Part shown: piece after piece, positions 18,453 through 27,093 of the stretch
How the letters are laid out: every line of letters begins with the position of its first letter
Numbering within the stretch: the stretch's first letter is position 1
Assembly (NCBI RefSeq): GCF_002078605.1
Contig: NZ_MSJR01000001.1
Span: 124,001 to 188,000 of the forward strand
Source of the DNA: Salegentibacter sediminis
GTDB taxonomy: Bacteria > Bacteroidota > Bacteroidia > Flavobacteriales > Flavobacteriaceae
Direction of reading: 5' to 3'
DNA length: 64,000 nt
Position numbers and translations under genes: made by a program
Notes under the pieces: model-generated
Seen by the model: the letters and a program-made list of their open reading frames with translations, nothing else
Databases searched by the model: none
What the model was told of the DNA's origin: nothing

Positions 18453-19391
18453 TTATAAATATTTCTGATACAAATTGTAAAGTATTTTTAAATCGTCTTC
18501 ATTAAGAGGAGATTGGATATCTTCCTGAATAAAATGAAGTTTAAATGATTGTAGGGCTGCTGCCATATTACTGGTGTCAAAACCAATTATTCTCAAGGCC
18601 ATTTCCACATCGAAAGTTGCAGGAATCACTTCAGGGAAAAGTATTTTATCCAGGAAAGAAATTCGTTGGGTTAAAATAGAATTTCTCCCTATTGCCAGGG
18701 GGTTTGGCCGAAAGAATTCAGCTTCTGTTTTAAGGCTTTTCACTTCCTCTTCGTTATACCAGAGGCCGTAGCCTTCTTCAGCGAGCCTTTCCCAGGGGAA
18801 AGTGGCATTAGGATCTACCTTGCGTCCCGGAGCGATATCTGAATGGCCCACGAAATTTTCAGCGGGGATCTTATAATCTTCTTTGAGACTTTCTAAAACC
18901 GCCAGCAGGCTCTGGATCTGGGCTTCAGAGAATTCCTCAGAGCCGTTGTTATCCAGTTCAATCCCAATGGAGGAGGAGTTGAGGTCGGAGTTATTTCCCC
19001 ATTTTCCTACTCCGGCATGCCATCCGCGGAAGTAATCATTCAGCATATGATACACCTCGCCCTCACGACCAATAACATAATGCGAACTCACCTGCGTTCG
19101 CGACAGCGTAAAAGTTTTTAGGGTTTGCTGAACCGAATCCTGCGCGGTGTGATGAATTACCACATAATTGGGTTTACGCAGGTTAAAATTAGTAGTTCCC
19201 ACCCGGTACTCACCATAATCGAGTGCGGATCCATCAGACTTTTCCGGGAGTGGGAACTTGCTTAATTGCTTTGTGTAGGCTTTTGCCTGTTTTTTATAGA
19301 CCCGGTTGGTTTTGGAATATGGATTGGAGGCACAGCTTGCCAAAACCAATAAAAGAAGGACTATATTAAGTAGGGCAAATCCTCTTCTCAT
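18453..19391 (-). CDS. N-acetylmuramoyl-L-alanine amidase, AmpD/AmiD type, lipoprotein
   Basis: Lipoprotein (LLLVLASCASNPY) with an amidase_2 domain at about residues 65-215. Zinc ligands are visible in VVIHHTAQD, in GWHAGVGKWGN and in GHSDIAPGRKVDP, where the third ligand is Asp as in AmpD/AmiD; the neighbouring fusion protein instead has Cys. A C-terminal helical extension of about 80 aa may bind peptidoglycan. It is anchored in an envelope membrane and should split stem peptides from MurNAc or anhydroMurNAc, as E. coli AmiD does. It lies 17 bp after the nagB gene and 10 bp before namZ in the same minus-strand operon. Confidence 0.92.
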   Translation of the reverse strand: MRRGFALLNIVLLLLVLASCASNPYSKTNRVYKKQAKAYTKQLSKFPLPEKSDGSALDYGEYRVGTTNFNLRKPNYVVIHHTAQDSVQQTLKTFTLSRTQVSSHYVIGREGEVYHMLNDYFRGWHAGVGKWGNNSDLNSSSIGIELDNNGSEEFSEAQIQSLLAVLESLKEDYKIPAENFVGHSDIAPGRKVDPNATFPWERLAEEGYGLWYNEEEVKSLKTEAEFFRPNPLAIGRNSILTQRISFLDKILFPEVIPATFDVEMALRIIGFDTSNMAAALQSFKLHFIQEDIQSPLNEDDLKILYNLYQKYL

Positions 19392-19408
19392 AGCAATAAG
19401 GCTTAATG

Positions 19409-21328
19409 TTATAATTTCCAGCGTACAAAAGCTTCCATAGCCTCATAATTTGCGAGGCCAAGTTTATCGTAGGCTTCCGCAGTTTCACGGTTTCGCTCTT
19501 CTGCACGTACCCAGAACTCTCTTTCATCATCGCCGGGAAATACAGGACGATCTTTTTGAGATTGATGCTGAAATATGGCTTTTCTTTTTCGTTGTACTTC
19601 CTGTGGAGAAAGCGGCACAGCCATTTCGATCTCGTGGATCTCGAATTCCTGCCATGCGCCACGATACATCCATAACCAGCAGTCTTTGGTCCATTCTTCG
19701 GTCTTGCGGAGCCTGGTAAGTGCCTCGAGGATTATTCGGAAACAAACGATATGGGTTCCGTGGGGATCGGCGAAATCACCTGCGGCAAAAACCTGATGTG
19801 GTTTTATTTGCTGAAGCAATTCCATAGTAAGTTTCACATCTTTTTCGGTAACGGGATTTTTCACCCTTTTTCCGGTTTCATAAAATGGCAGGGCCATAAA
19901 ATGAATGTTTTTGTCTTTCAAGCCGGCAAATCGCGCTCCTGCAATCGCCTCAGATTTCCTGATGAAGGCTTTTACATCCTGGATTTCCTGAAGATCAATA
20001 TCGTTTGGTTGTTTGTCTTCAAGAGAACGGCGCATTTTCTCATAGGTAGCTTCTAATTTTTCAACATTTTCGCCACGGCTTCGGTTAAAGTCTATAGCGA
20101 ATTCTACGTATCGAAGCACATCCGTATCCCAAACAGCCGTGTTTCCTGAGGTTTGATAGGCTACATGCACCTCATGCCCCTGATCTACCAGGCGTATAAA
20201 AGTACCTCCCATAGAGATCACATCATCATCTGGGTGCGGCGAGAAAATAAGCGAACGTTTTTGGGCCGGTTCTTTTCTTTCAGGCCTTTGGGTATCATCG
20301 GCATTTGGTTTTCCCCCGGGCCATCCTGTAATGCTATGCTGTAGCTGATTGAATACATCAATATTGATGTTGTAAGCAGGTCCAAAATCGGTGGCGAGCT
20401 GGGCCATCCCGTTATTGTTGTAATCTTCGTCGGTAAGTTTAAGGATGGGCTTTTTAACTTCTGAAGAAAGCCAAATAACTGCCTTTTTGATAAGTTGTTT
20501 ATCCCATACGCAGTCTTTTACCAACCATGGGGTATTGAAACGGGTGAGTTCAGAAGCGGCATCTTCATCTAAAATAAACTCTACATTTTCTGAAAGTTGA
20601 AGGTAAGTGGCAGGAACATTCCCAGAAATTTCTCCTTCAACGGCTTTCCTGATAATCGGTGCTTTTTTGCGACTCCAGGCCATCAGGATGATTTCGCGGG
20701 CCTTAAAGATTGTTCCAATACCCATAGTAATTGCCTTGGTGGGTACATTTTCTTTTCCTCCAAAATCACGGGAGGCATCGCGACGGGTAAGATCGTCTAA
20801 AGTGACCAGGCGGGTTCCTGAGTTTGGGGCCGATCCCGGTTCGTTGAAACCGATGTGCCCGGTTCTACCAATCCCTAATACCTGAAGGTCTAGACCACCA
20901 AGTTCTCCAATCTTATTTTCATAGGCTATACAGTAATCGGCAATATCTTCTTTTGCCAGAGTACCATCCGGAATGTGAATATTCTCTCGTTTTATATCGA
21001 TGTGCCCAAAGAGATTTTCATCCATAAAACGAACATAACTTTGTTTAGCATCGGGTTGCATCGGGTAATACTCGTCCAGGTTGAAGGTAATCACATTCTG
21101 AAAACTCAGCCCTTCTTCTTTGTGTAGGCGCACCAGTTCTTCATACACCTCAATTGGGGTAGCACCTGTTGCAAGTCCCAACACGGCATTTTCACCTTTT
21201 TCCTGCTTTTTTTTAATAAGTGTTGCTATTCTTGCTGCTACAGTTTTTGAAGCTATGTGCTCATCTGGATAAACGCTAACCGGTAGCTTTTCGAAACGTG
21301 TTTCTTCTAAGAGGTTTAATCTGGCCAT
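19409..21328 (-). CDS. nagB: Glucosamine-6-phosphate deaminase fused to PIG-L/LmbE deacetylase domain
   Basis: Bifunctional-looking cytoplasmic protein of 639 aa. Residues about 15-270 are NagB-like, with GLATGATPIEVY, TFNLDEYYP and GHIGFNEPGS; they would convert GlcN-6-P to fructose-6-P and ammonia. Residues about 355-600 are PIG-L/LmbE-like with the metal motif SPHPDDDVISMGG (365-369) and DPHGTH, a fold that removes acetyl groups from GlcNAc derivatives. In the NagB part the E. coli catalytic Asp141 position is Thr (GIGRTGH). This long form occurs in other Bacteroidetes. No separate nagA deacetylase is visible, so the tail may replace it, but neither activity is proven here. Confidence 0.85.
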   Translation of the reverse strand: MARLNLLEETRFEKLPVSVYPDEHIASKTVAARIATLIKKKQEKGENAVLGLATGATPIEVYEELVRLHKEEGLSFQNVITFNLDEYYPMQPDAKQSYVRFMDENLFGHIDIKRENIHIPDGTLAKEDIADYCIAYENKIGELGGLDLQVLGIGRTGHIGFNEPGSAPNSGTRLVTLDDLTRRDASRDFGGKENVPTKAITMGIGTIFKAREIILMAWSRKKAPIIRKAVEGEISGNVPATYLQLSENVEFILDEDAASELTRFNTPWLVKDCVWDKQLIKKAVIWLSSEVKKPILKLTDEDYNNNGMAQLATDFGPAYNINIDVFNQLQHSITGWPGGKPNADDTQRPERKEPAQKRSLIFSPHPDDDVISMGGTFIRLVDQGHEVHVAYQTSGNTAVWDTDVLRYVEFAIDFNRSRGENVEKLEATYEKMRRSLEDKQPNDIDLQEIQDVKAFIRKSEAIAGARFAGLKDKNIHFMALPFYETGKRVKNPVTEKDVKLTMELLQQIKPHQVFAAGDFADPHGTHIVCFRIILEALTRLRKTEEWTKDCWLWMYRGAWQEFEIHEIEMAVPLSPQEVQRKRKAIFQHQSQKDRPVFPGDDEREFWVRAEERNRETAEAYDKLGLANYEAMEAFVRWKL

Positions 21329-21351
21329 AATTTAGTGCTAATTCGGAATTT

Positions 21352-22623
21352 TTAATTGATGTAAGATTTAACCAGGGCCACCTGGTCTTTAAATATATCG
21401 TCCATGACTGCGATGGTACCCCCAAACAAACTTGAATTAGACCCTAATTCTGATAGTTCGATCTTAGTTCGTTCTTTGAGCTGCATCATGCAGTAGGTGT
21501 TCATTGATTGGTGGATTGGGGTAGTGATAAACTGTTTGGCTTCGGCGATCTTACCCTCCAGGATAACCAGTTCTGGATTAAATATTTGAATAAGAATGGC
21601 AATTCCTTTTCCAAGCTTGATTCCAATCTCCGAAAGTACATTAATAGCAAACTGATCCCCTTTGTTGGCAGCTTCTATAATCACTTCGGGTTCTAATTTG
21701 TCCATCTCTTTCTGGCTCAAATTATTTAATACTGAAGTCTGTCCCGCTTTAAGTCCTTCTTTGGCTTTTCTAACCAGAGCGAGCCCCGAGGCTTCTGTTT
21801 CCAGGCAACCTCTTTTTCCGCAGTGGCAAAGCAAGCCATCTTCGGTCATTGGGATATGACCGAATTCCCCGGCGAAGCCAGATTCCCCCGAATGCATTTT
21901 ACCACCCATAATAATTCCCAATCCAATGCCCCAGTCCATAGAAATTACAAGCACGTTGCTTTTATCGCGAGCCAACCCAAAACGGAATTCGGCTAAACAG
22001 GCACTTTTTGCATCATTAAGGATCACCACAGATTTTTTGAATTTCTTTTCAAATCTACCTTTTAACGATTCGGGTTCCTGTTCGCTTAAATAATAGGTGA
22101 AGTTCTTACCTGCCTCGGCAGAAACAAGCCCAGGCATACTAATAGCCACACCCATTAAATCACTCATTTTTATTTTGGCCGATTTAAGCAGCTTCTGGGA
22201 CTGCTCAAAAAGTAAATCTACAATATTGGAATCGGGAGAAATTTCCCTGGTTAAAACACTTTCTTTAACAATGCTGTGATTATTGTCTATGACTGCCAGT
22301 TTTATTCTGAAACGTTCAATGTGGATGCTTAGCACAAAAAAAGAATGTTCCTGCATCCCATAAAGGTCGGGTTTGCGTCCGCCTTCAGATTTTCCCCTCC
22401 CGGTTTTAGACACAATTCCATCCTCTATCATCTGGTTTAAAAGAGACATGGAGGTAGGTAAACTCACATTAAACCTGCTGCATATCTCGGCGTTGGAAGT
22501 GTTTCCGTTTAAAAACAGATGTTTTACGATTTTTAGCTTTTGCAAATATTTCTTGCGTTCTACATTGCTGATATGAGCAAGTTTTTCTTCATCTAAGAGA
22601 AAATCCTGTAGTTTTTTTGGCAT
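21352..22623 (-). CDS. ROK-family transcriptional regulator (NagC/Mlc-like)
   Basis: 423 aa, longer than ROK kinases because of an N-terminal winged helix-turn-helix (about residues 28-85, with NTSNAEICSRFNVSLPTSMS). The ROK domain includes the zinc motif CHCGKRGCLE (Cys266, 268, 273) and a degenerate ATP loop SMDWGIGLG. Such proteins repress amino-sugar genes and release DNA on binding GlcNAc-6-P or a free sugar. It heads the nagB-amidase-namZ operon (23 bp to nagB) and lies divergent from nagX-GH3 across a 214-bp gap, the likely site of autoregulation. A kinase function is unlikely given the HTH, although ROK proteins include sugar kinases. Confidence 0.9.
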   Translation of the reverse strand: MPKKLQDFLLDEEKLAHISNVERKKYLQKLKIVKHLFLNGNTSNAEICSRFNVSLPTSMSLLNQMIEDGIVSKTGRGKSEGGRKPDLYGMQEHSFFVLSIHIERFRIKLAVIDNNHSIVKESVLTREISPDSNIVDLLFEQSQKLLKSAKIKMSDLMGVAISMPGLVSAEAGKNFTYYLSEQEPESLKGRFEKKFKKSVVILNDAKSACLAEFRFGLARDKSNVLVISMDWGIGLGIIMGGKMHSGESGFAGEFGHIPMTEDGLLCHCGKRGCLETEASGLALVRKAKEGLKAGQTSVLNNLSQKEMDKLEPEVIIEAANKGDQFAINVLSEIGIKLGKGIAILIQIFNPELVILEGKIAEAKQFITTPIHQSMNTYCMMQLKERTKIELSELGSNSSLFGGTIAVMDDIFKDQVALVKSYIN

Positions 22624-22837
22624 GTGTGGTTTTTTTGGTTTGAATTAAAGAACTATCGCTAAATTTAAAATCTTTTTAAAATTAAGCCTCTAATTCAGAA
22701 TTAAAAATAGATAAAAAAAATATTCTGAGAAATACTTTTTCAATTTTTTTATAAAAGATCATTTATTTAAATGAAATTTATATTTTTAAGTATTCAAATT
22801 TTAATGACGTCTTAAGTCTTTTAAAAAAAATAGATCT
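22624..22837. promoter_or_regulatory. Divergent promoter region between ROK regulator and nagX-like gene
   Basis: 214 bp of very AT-rich DNA. An imperfect palindrome lies around 22662-22684 (TTTAAAA-TCT-TTTTAAA core) and shares AAATCTTTTTAA with the susC leader. No consensus TAnnTTTG box is obvious for nagX. It is a reasonable place for the ROK operator, but the motif is low-complexity. Confidence 0.3.
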
Positions 22838-23983
22838 ATGTCCCCGAAATCTGTCGTAACTCTCCCAAAATCCCAGCGCTATTTCGCACTGGATATTCTT
22901 CGCGGAATGACCATCGCCCTAATGATCCTGGTAAACACCCCGGGCAGCTGGTCTCATATTTATGCACCATTCAGGCACGCCGCCTGGCACGGGTTTACCC
23001 CAACCGATCTGGTTTTTCCGGCTTTCCTTTTTGTAGTAGGAAATGCGATGAGTTTTAGCCTTAAAAAGTATGAAGCAAAATCGGAACAGGATTTCCTCAA
23101 AAAAGTATTTAAACGCAGTCTGCTAATTTTTGTGATAGGCCTGTTTTTAAGCGCATTTCCCTTTGTATATCGGGCAGGAGGGGAACTTGTTTTAAAAGAC
23201 CTTAGCAATATGCGAATTATGGGAGTGCTGCAACGAATTGCTCTTTGTTATTTATTCGCATCGCTTATAATTCATTATTTTAAGCTTAAAAAATCCCTGA
23301 TCATTGCCGCGATAATCCTTTTGGCTTATTGGGCGATAATGTGGTTTTTTGGCGATGCTCCCGATCCTTATGGCCTTAAGACTAATGCGGCCCTTAAATT
23401 TGACAGGATAATCTTCCCGGAAGAAAATCTCTGGAAAGGTTTTGGCTTCCCCTTTGATCCCGAAGGGCTTTTAAGCACCCTGCCGGCGATAGTAAACGTG
23501 ATTTTTGGGTATGCCGCCGGGGTATTTATTCAGAAGTCGGGAAATATTATGAAGACCGTTTGGAAACTGGCAATTGCCGCGTTAGTCTTTATAGGAATTG
23601 CATTGACCTGGGATATTTATTTCCCAATTAATAAGGGAATCTGGACCAGTAGTTTTGTAATGTACAGCACGGGTTGGACGCTGCTCCTGCTTTCGATATT
23701 TATCGCGATTATTGAGGTTGCCGGATTTAAAAAATGGACCTATTTCTTTGAAGCCTTCGGAAAAAACCCCCTTTTTATATATGTAATGTCTGGGGTGGTG
23801 GTAATGCTAATGAGTGTAATTTACGTTAACGGCCGAGCCCTGAAGCCTTTGTTATACGAAAAATTTTACCTTAGCTGGCTTAACGATTATAATGCATCCT
23901 TGTTATTTGCCATTAGTTATATGGTGCTTATGTGGTTGCTTGGATACTGGCTGGATAAGCGAAAAATATATATTAAGGTGTAA
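22838..23983 (+). CDS. NagX/HGSNAT-like membrane acetyltransferase (DUF5009)
   Basis: Polytopic inner-membrane protein with about 10 hydrophobic segments. The N-terminal motif RYFALDILRGMTIALMILVN and the HAAWHGFTPTDLVFPAFLF segment are typical of the heparan-alpha-glucosaminide N-acetyltransferase/NagX group, where a conserved histidine carries acetyl across the membrane. In this setting it could acetylate glucosamine residues on the outer side, making de-N-acetylated murein or chitin sugars acceptable to NagZ or GH20, or it could transport. It begins the divergent pair with the GH3 gene 49 bp downstream. The family is sure; the substrate is inferred. Confidence 0.8.
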   Translation: MSPKSVVTLPKSQRYFALDILRGMTIALMILVNTPGSWSHIYAPFRHAAWHGFTPTDLVFPAFLFVVGNAMSFSLKKYEAKSEQDFLKKVFKRSLLIFVIGLFLSAFPFVYRAGGELVLKDLSNMRIMGVLQRIALCYLFASLIIHYFKLKKSLIIAAIILLAYWAIMWFFGDAPDPYGLKTNAALKFDRIIFPEENLWKGFGFPFDPEGLLSTLPAIVNVIFGYAAGVFIQKSGNIMKTVWKLAIAALVFIGIALTWDIYFPINKGIWTSSFVMYSTGWTLLLLSIFIAIIEVAGFKKWTYFFEAFGKNPLFIYVMSGVVVMLMSVIYVNGRALKPLLYEKFYLSWLNDYNASLLFAISYMVLMWLLGYWLDKRKIYIKV

Positions 23984-24032
23984 ACCTGGATCTGTAATTT
24001 AAAATTGAACTTTCAAAAAACATACTGCTTAG

Positions 24033-26972
24033 ATGAAAATTAAAATCTCTCTCCTAATAATTGCAGCCTTCCTCCTGGGATCAAATATCCGGGCGCAGGA
24101 GGAAAAACCGCCATTTCTTAAATATCAGAACAGCAAGTGGGTTGATTCCATTATGGAAAACCTCACTCCTAATGAACGCATCGCCCAACTCATTATGGTT
24201 GCCGCTTATTCCAACCGTGGGCCTGAACATAAACAGGAGATTCTCAAACTAATAAGGGAACAAAAAATAGGTGGACTCATTTTTTTCCAGGGAGATGCAA
24301 GAACCCAGGTCAATCTTATGAATGATTACCAGTTGGTTTCTGAAGTTCCTCTGCTGGGAGCCATAGATGCTGAATGGGGCCTGGGAATGAGACTTGATAA
24401 TACCATAAGTTATCCTTTCCAGATGGCACTTGGTGCTATTCAAAACGATAGTTTGATTTACGAGCTTGGGCAGGAAGTGGCCCGGCAGATTAAGCGAAGC
24501 GGACTGCACCTCAATTTTGCTCCCGTGGTAGATGTGAATAATAATCCTGATAACCCTGTGATCAATTTTAGATCTTTTGGGGAAAATAAGGAAAATGTTT
24601 CCCGTAAAGGGATCGCTTATATGCAGGGAATGCAGGATGCTAATTTGCTCACTACAGCAAAACACTTTCCCGGCCACGGAGATACCGATACCGATTCTCA
24701 TTATGCACTTCCGCAGATAAATCACGCTTTTAATAGGCTGGATTCCCTGGAAATGCATCCCTTTAAAAAACTTATAGACGCCGGAATTGGCGGGGTTATG
24801 GTTGCACACCTCGATATACCAGCCCTAGACTCAACAGGGGTGCCTTCAACTTTATCTAAACCCATAATCACCGGAATTCTCAAGGAACGATTAGGCTTTG
24901 AAGGCCTGATCGTTACCGACGCGATGAACATGAAAGGAGTTACCGAAGGTAATGAGCCCGGGGTGGTAGATAAGGATGCTATTCTGGCTGGAAATGATCT
25001 GCTGGAATTTACCGAAGATGTGCCCAAAGCCATTGCCGAAATAAGAAAAGCCATAAATCAGGGGCTGATCACCCAGGCTGAAATCGATAAGCGGGTAAGA
25101 AAATTGCTTGCCGTAAAACAGTGGGTAGGCCTGGATCAATACAAAGCAATCCCGCTCAAGAATATAGATGAAGAGATCACCACCCTTGAAGCCGAATGGT
25201 TAAACCGAAAACTGGTTGAAGCCTCGCTGACCGTTCTTAGGAATGAAAATGATATTTTGCCGGTAAAAGAACTTGAGAAGGTGAAGATCGCTTCGGTTTC
25301 CTTTGGTGCTAAAAAAGAAAGCGTTTTCCAGGAAAGTCTGAGCCTTTATACCGATGTGAAACATTTCCAGGTGGGAATGGGTGCTAAAACTTCAGAAGTA
25401 AAGAAGATCTTTGAAGAGCTAAAGACCTTTGATCTAATAATTGCCGGGATTCACGACGATAGCCGTTTTCCCCGTAATACGATAAAATTTTCAAATGCGG
25501 TTCAAAATTTAATGGGGGAGATTTTTGAAGAACAGAACAGCATCGTCGCATACTTTAAAAACCCCTATTCTCTGGATAAACTTAAAGGGGTTGAAAATGC
25601 TTCAGGATTAATTCTTACTTACCAGGATAATGATATTAGCCAGGAACTTGCGGCGCAGCTTATTTTTGGCGGCGTGGGAGCCAATGGTCAATTACCGGTA
25701 AGTGTGGGTAAAAAGTTCAAATCGGGGGAAGGCCTCGAGGTAGAAGGGGGATTACGCCTTAAATACACCAGGCCTGAAGATGCCGGGATGAATTCTGAAA
25801 CCCTGTATAATGGGATAGATTCCTTAATGCAGCAGGCTATGGATATGAAAGCCATACCAGGCGGCCAGATCCTGGTGGCCAGAAAGGGGAAAGTGGTTTT
25901 TCATAAAGCCTACGGCTTGCACGATTACAGTGACACTGTAAAGGTTAAAAAAACCGATTTGTACGATCTTGCCTCGGTGACGAAGGTATCTTCAGCATTA
26001 CCTGCACTTATGAAACTTGCTGATGAAGGGAAATTTAATCTCGATGCGGGGATAGATACCTATCTGCCCTATTTCAGAAATTCGAATAAGGCGGGAGTAC
26101 CTTTCAGGGAAATCCTGGCTCACCAGGCTCGTTTTAAGCCCTGGATTCCTTACTGGAAAAATACCCTGCGCAAGAACGGGAGCTATAGATGGAATACTTT
26201 TAAAAAGGATTCTTCAGCCAGGTACCCGGTGAAAGTGAGTGAAAACTTATGGTTGCACCGCAAATATCAAAAGAAGATGTTCAGGGCGATAAAAAAATCA
26301 GAGCTCGAAAAGGAAGCAAAATATAAATACTCAGGCCTGGCCTTTTATCTCCTGCCAGATATAGTAGAAAACATTACCGGAGAGGATTTCAGAAGTTATA
26401 TAAATGAAAATTTTTATGATAAACTGGGGGCCACCACTTTAACCTATAAGCCTTTAGAAGAATTTAATTCAGATAGAATCGTGCCCACTGAGCACGATTA
26501 TTTTTTCAGGCATAAACCTATACACGGAATGGTTCACGATGAGGGGGCGGTGATGATGGGTGGAATTTCGGCCAATGCCGGACTTTTTTCTACGGCTAAT
26601 GATCTTGCCAAACTCATGCAGATGTATTTGAATATGGGGGAATATGCCGGAGTGCGTTATATTGAGGAAGACACCTTTAAAGAATGGACCAAAGCGCAGT
26701 TTCCTGAAAATGATAATCACCGGGGCCTGGGCTTCGATAAACCCTATCTCGAATATAAAGGAGAAAGTAGCAATACTGCAAAAGATGCCAGTAAGGCGAG
26801 CTTTGGCCACACCGGTTTTACAGGGATAATGGCCTGGATGGATCCGGAAGAAGACCTGCTTTATCTTTTTCTTTCTAACCGTGTTTTGCCTTCAAGAAGC
26901 AATACCAGATTGTACGCTTTAAATACCAGAACCAATATTCAACAGGTACTTTATGATGCAATAGAGAAATAA
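24033..26972 (+). CDS. NagZ-like GH3 beta-N-acetylglucosaminidase fused to a serine beta-lactamase-type domain
   Basis: Secreted (signal ending SNIRAQ), 979 aa. The GH3 barrel covers about residues 35-370 with the NagZ loop KHFPGHGDTDTDSH (210-223, His/Asp acid-base dyad) and nucleophile Asp296 in TDAMNMKG. A GH3 C-terminal domain follows to about 580. Residues about 590-979 form a class C beta-lactamase/PBP-like domain with SVTK (Ser648, Lys651), a YSG motif and HTGFTG. GH3 removes GlcNAc from GlcNAc-MurNAc units. The serine domain may be a D-Ala carboxypeptidase, esterase or amidohydrolase. This fusion is seen in Bacteroidetes, where it is often split or annotated only as GH3. Confidence 0.92.
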   Translation: MKIKISLLIIAAFLLGSNIRAQEEKPPFLKYQNSKWVDSIMENLTPNERIAQLIMVAAYSNRGPEHKQEILKLIREQKIGGLIFFQGDARTQVNLMNDYQLVSEVPLLGAIDAEWGLGMRLDNTISYPFQMALGAIQNDSLIYELGQEVARQIKRSGLHLNFAPVVDVNNNPDNPVINFRSFGENKENVSRKGIAYMQGMQDANLLTTAKHFPGHGDTDTDSHYALPQINHAFNRLDSLEMHPFKKLIDAGIGGVMVAHLDIPALDSTGVPSTLSKPIITGILKERLGFEGLIVTDAMNMKGVTEGNEPGVVDKDAILAGNDLLEFTEDVPKAIAEIRKAINQGLITQAEIDKRVRKLLAVKQWVGLDQYKAIPLKNIDEEITTLEAEWLNRKLVEASLTVLRNENDILPVKELEKVKIASVSFGAKKESVFQESLSLYTDVKHFQVGMGAKTSEVKKIFEELKTFDLIIAGIHDDSRFPRNTIKFSNAVQNLMGEIFEEQNSIVAYFKNPYSLDKLKGVENASGLILTYQDNDISQELAAQLIFGGVGANGQLPVSVGKKFKSGEGLEVEGGLRLKYTRPEDAGMNSETLYNGIDSLMQQAMDMKAIPGGQILVARKGKVVFHKAYGLHDYSDTVKVKKTDLYDLASVTKVSSALPALMKLADEGKFNLDAGIDTYLPYFRNSNKAGVPFREILAHQARFKPWIPYWKNTLRKNGSYRWNTFKKDSSARYPVKVSENLWLHRKYQKKMFRAIKKSELEKEAKYKYSGLAFYLLPDIVENITGEDFRSYINENFYDKLGATTLTYKPLEEFNSDRIVPTEHDYFFRHKPIHGMVHDEGAVMMGGISANAGLFSTANDLAKLMQMYLNMGEYAGVRYIEEDTFKEWTKAQFPENDNHRGLGFDKPYLEYKGESSNTAKDASKASFGHTGFTGIMAWMDPEEDLLYLFLSNRVLPSRSNTRLYALNTRTNIQQVLYDAIEK

Positions 26973-27042
26973 AAAGTATTTACGGTTTTACGGTAAAAAG
27001 TTAGTTTTTTTGGAATAGAAATACCAAAATAGAAGATAGGTA

Positions 27043-27078
27043 TTAAGGAAATATTATATTTGAAAGAATTTTCCTTAA
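27043..27078. repeat. Inverted repeat flanking the promoter of the TonB receptor gene
   Basis: Perfect 9-bp arms TTAAGGAAA (27043-27051) and TTTCCTTAA (27070-27078), separated by 18 bp that contain the -7 box TATATTTG (27055-27062). The geometry suits a dimeric regulator covering the promoter. It lies 15 bp before the ATG at 27094. Confidence 0.5.
27055..27062 (+). promoter_or_regulatory. Promoter -7 box for TonB-linked receptor gene
   Basis: TATATTTG matches TAnnTTTG exactly. No TTG sits 19 bp upstream, so an activator may be needed. The leader would be about 25 nt. Confidence 0.5.
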
Positions 27079-27093
27079 GTCCTCTTGACCTAT

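Noticed and set aside
21352-22623. ROK protein as the missing MurNAc or GlcNAc kinase
   Set aside because: It has an N-terminal HTH, a degenerate ATP loop and a divergent-promoter position, which favour a repressor.
24249-24809. Long antisense open frame opposite the GH3 gene
   Set aside because: It lies wholly inside the well-conserved GH3 barrel with intact catalytic motifs and encodes no recognisable protein; a frame shadow.
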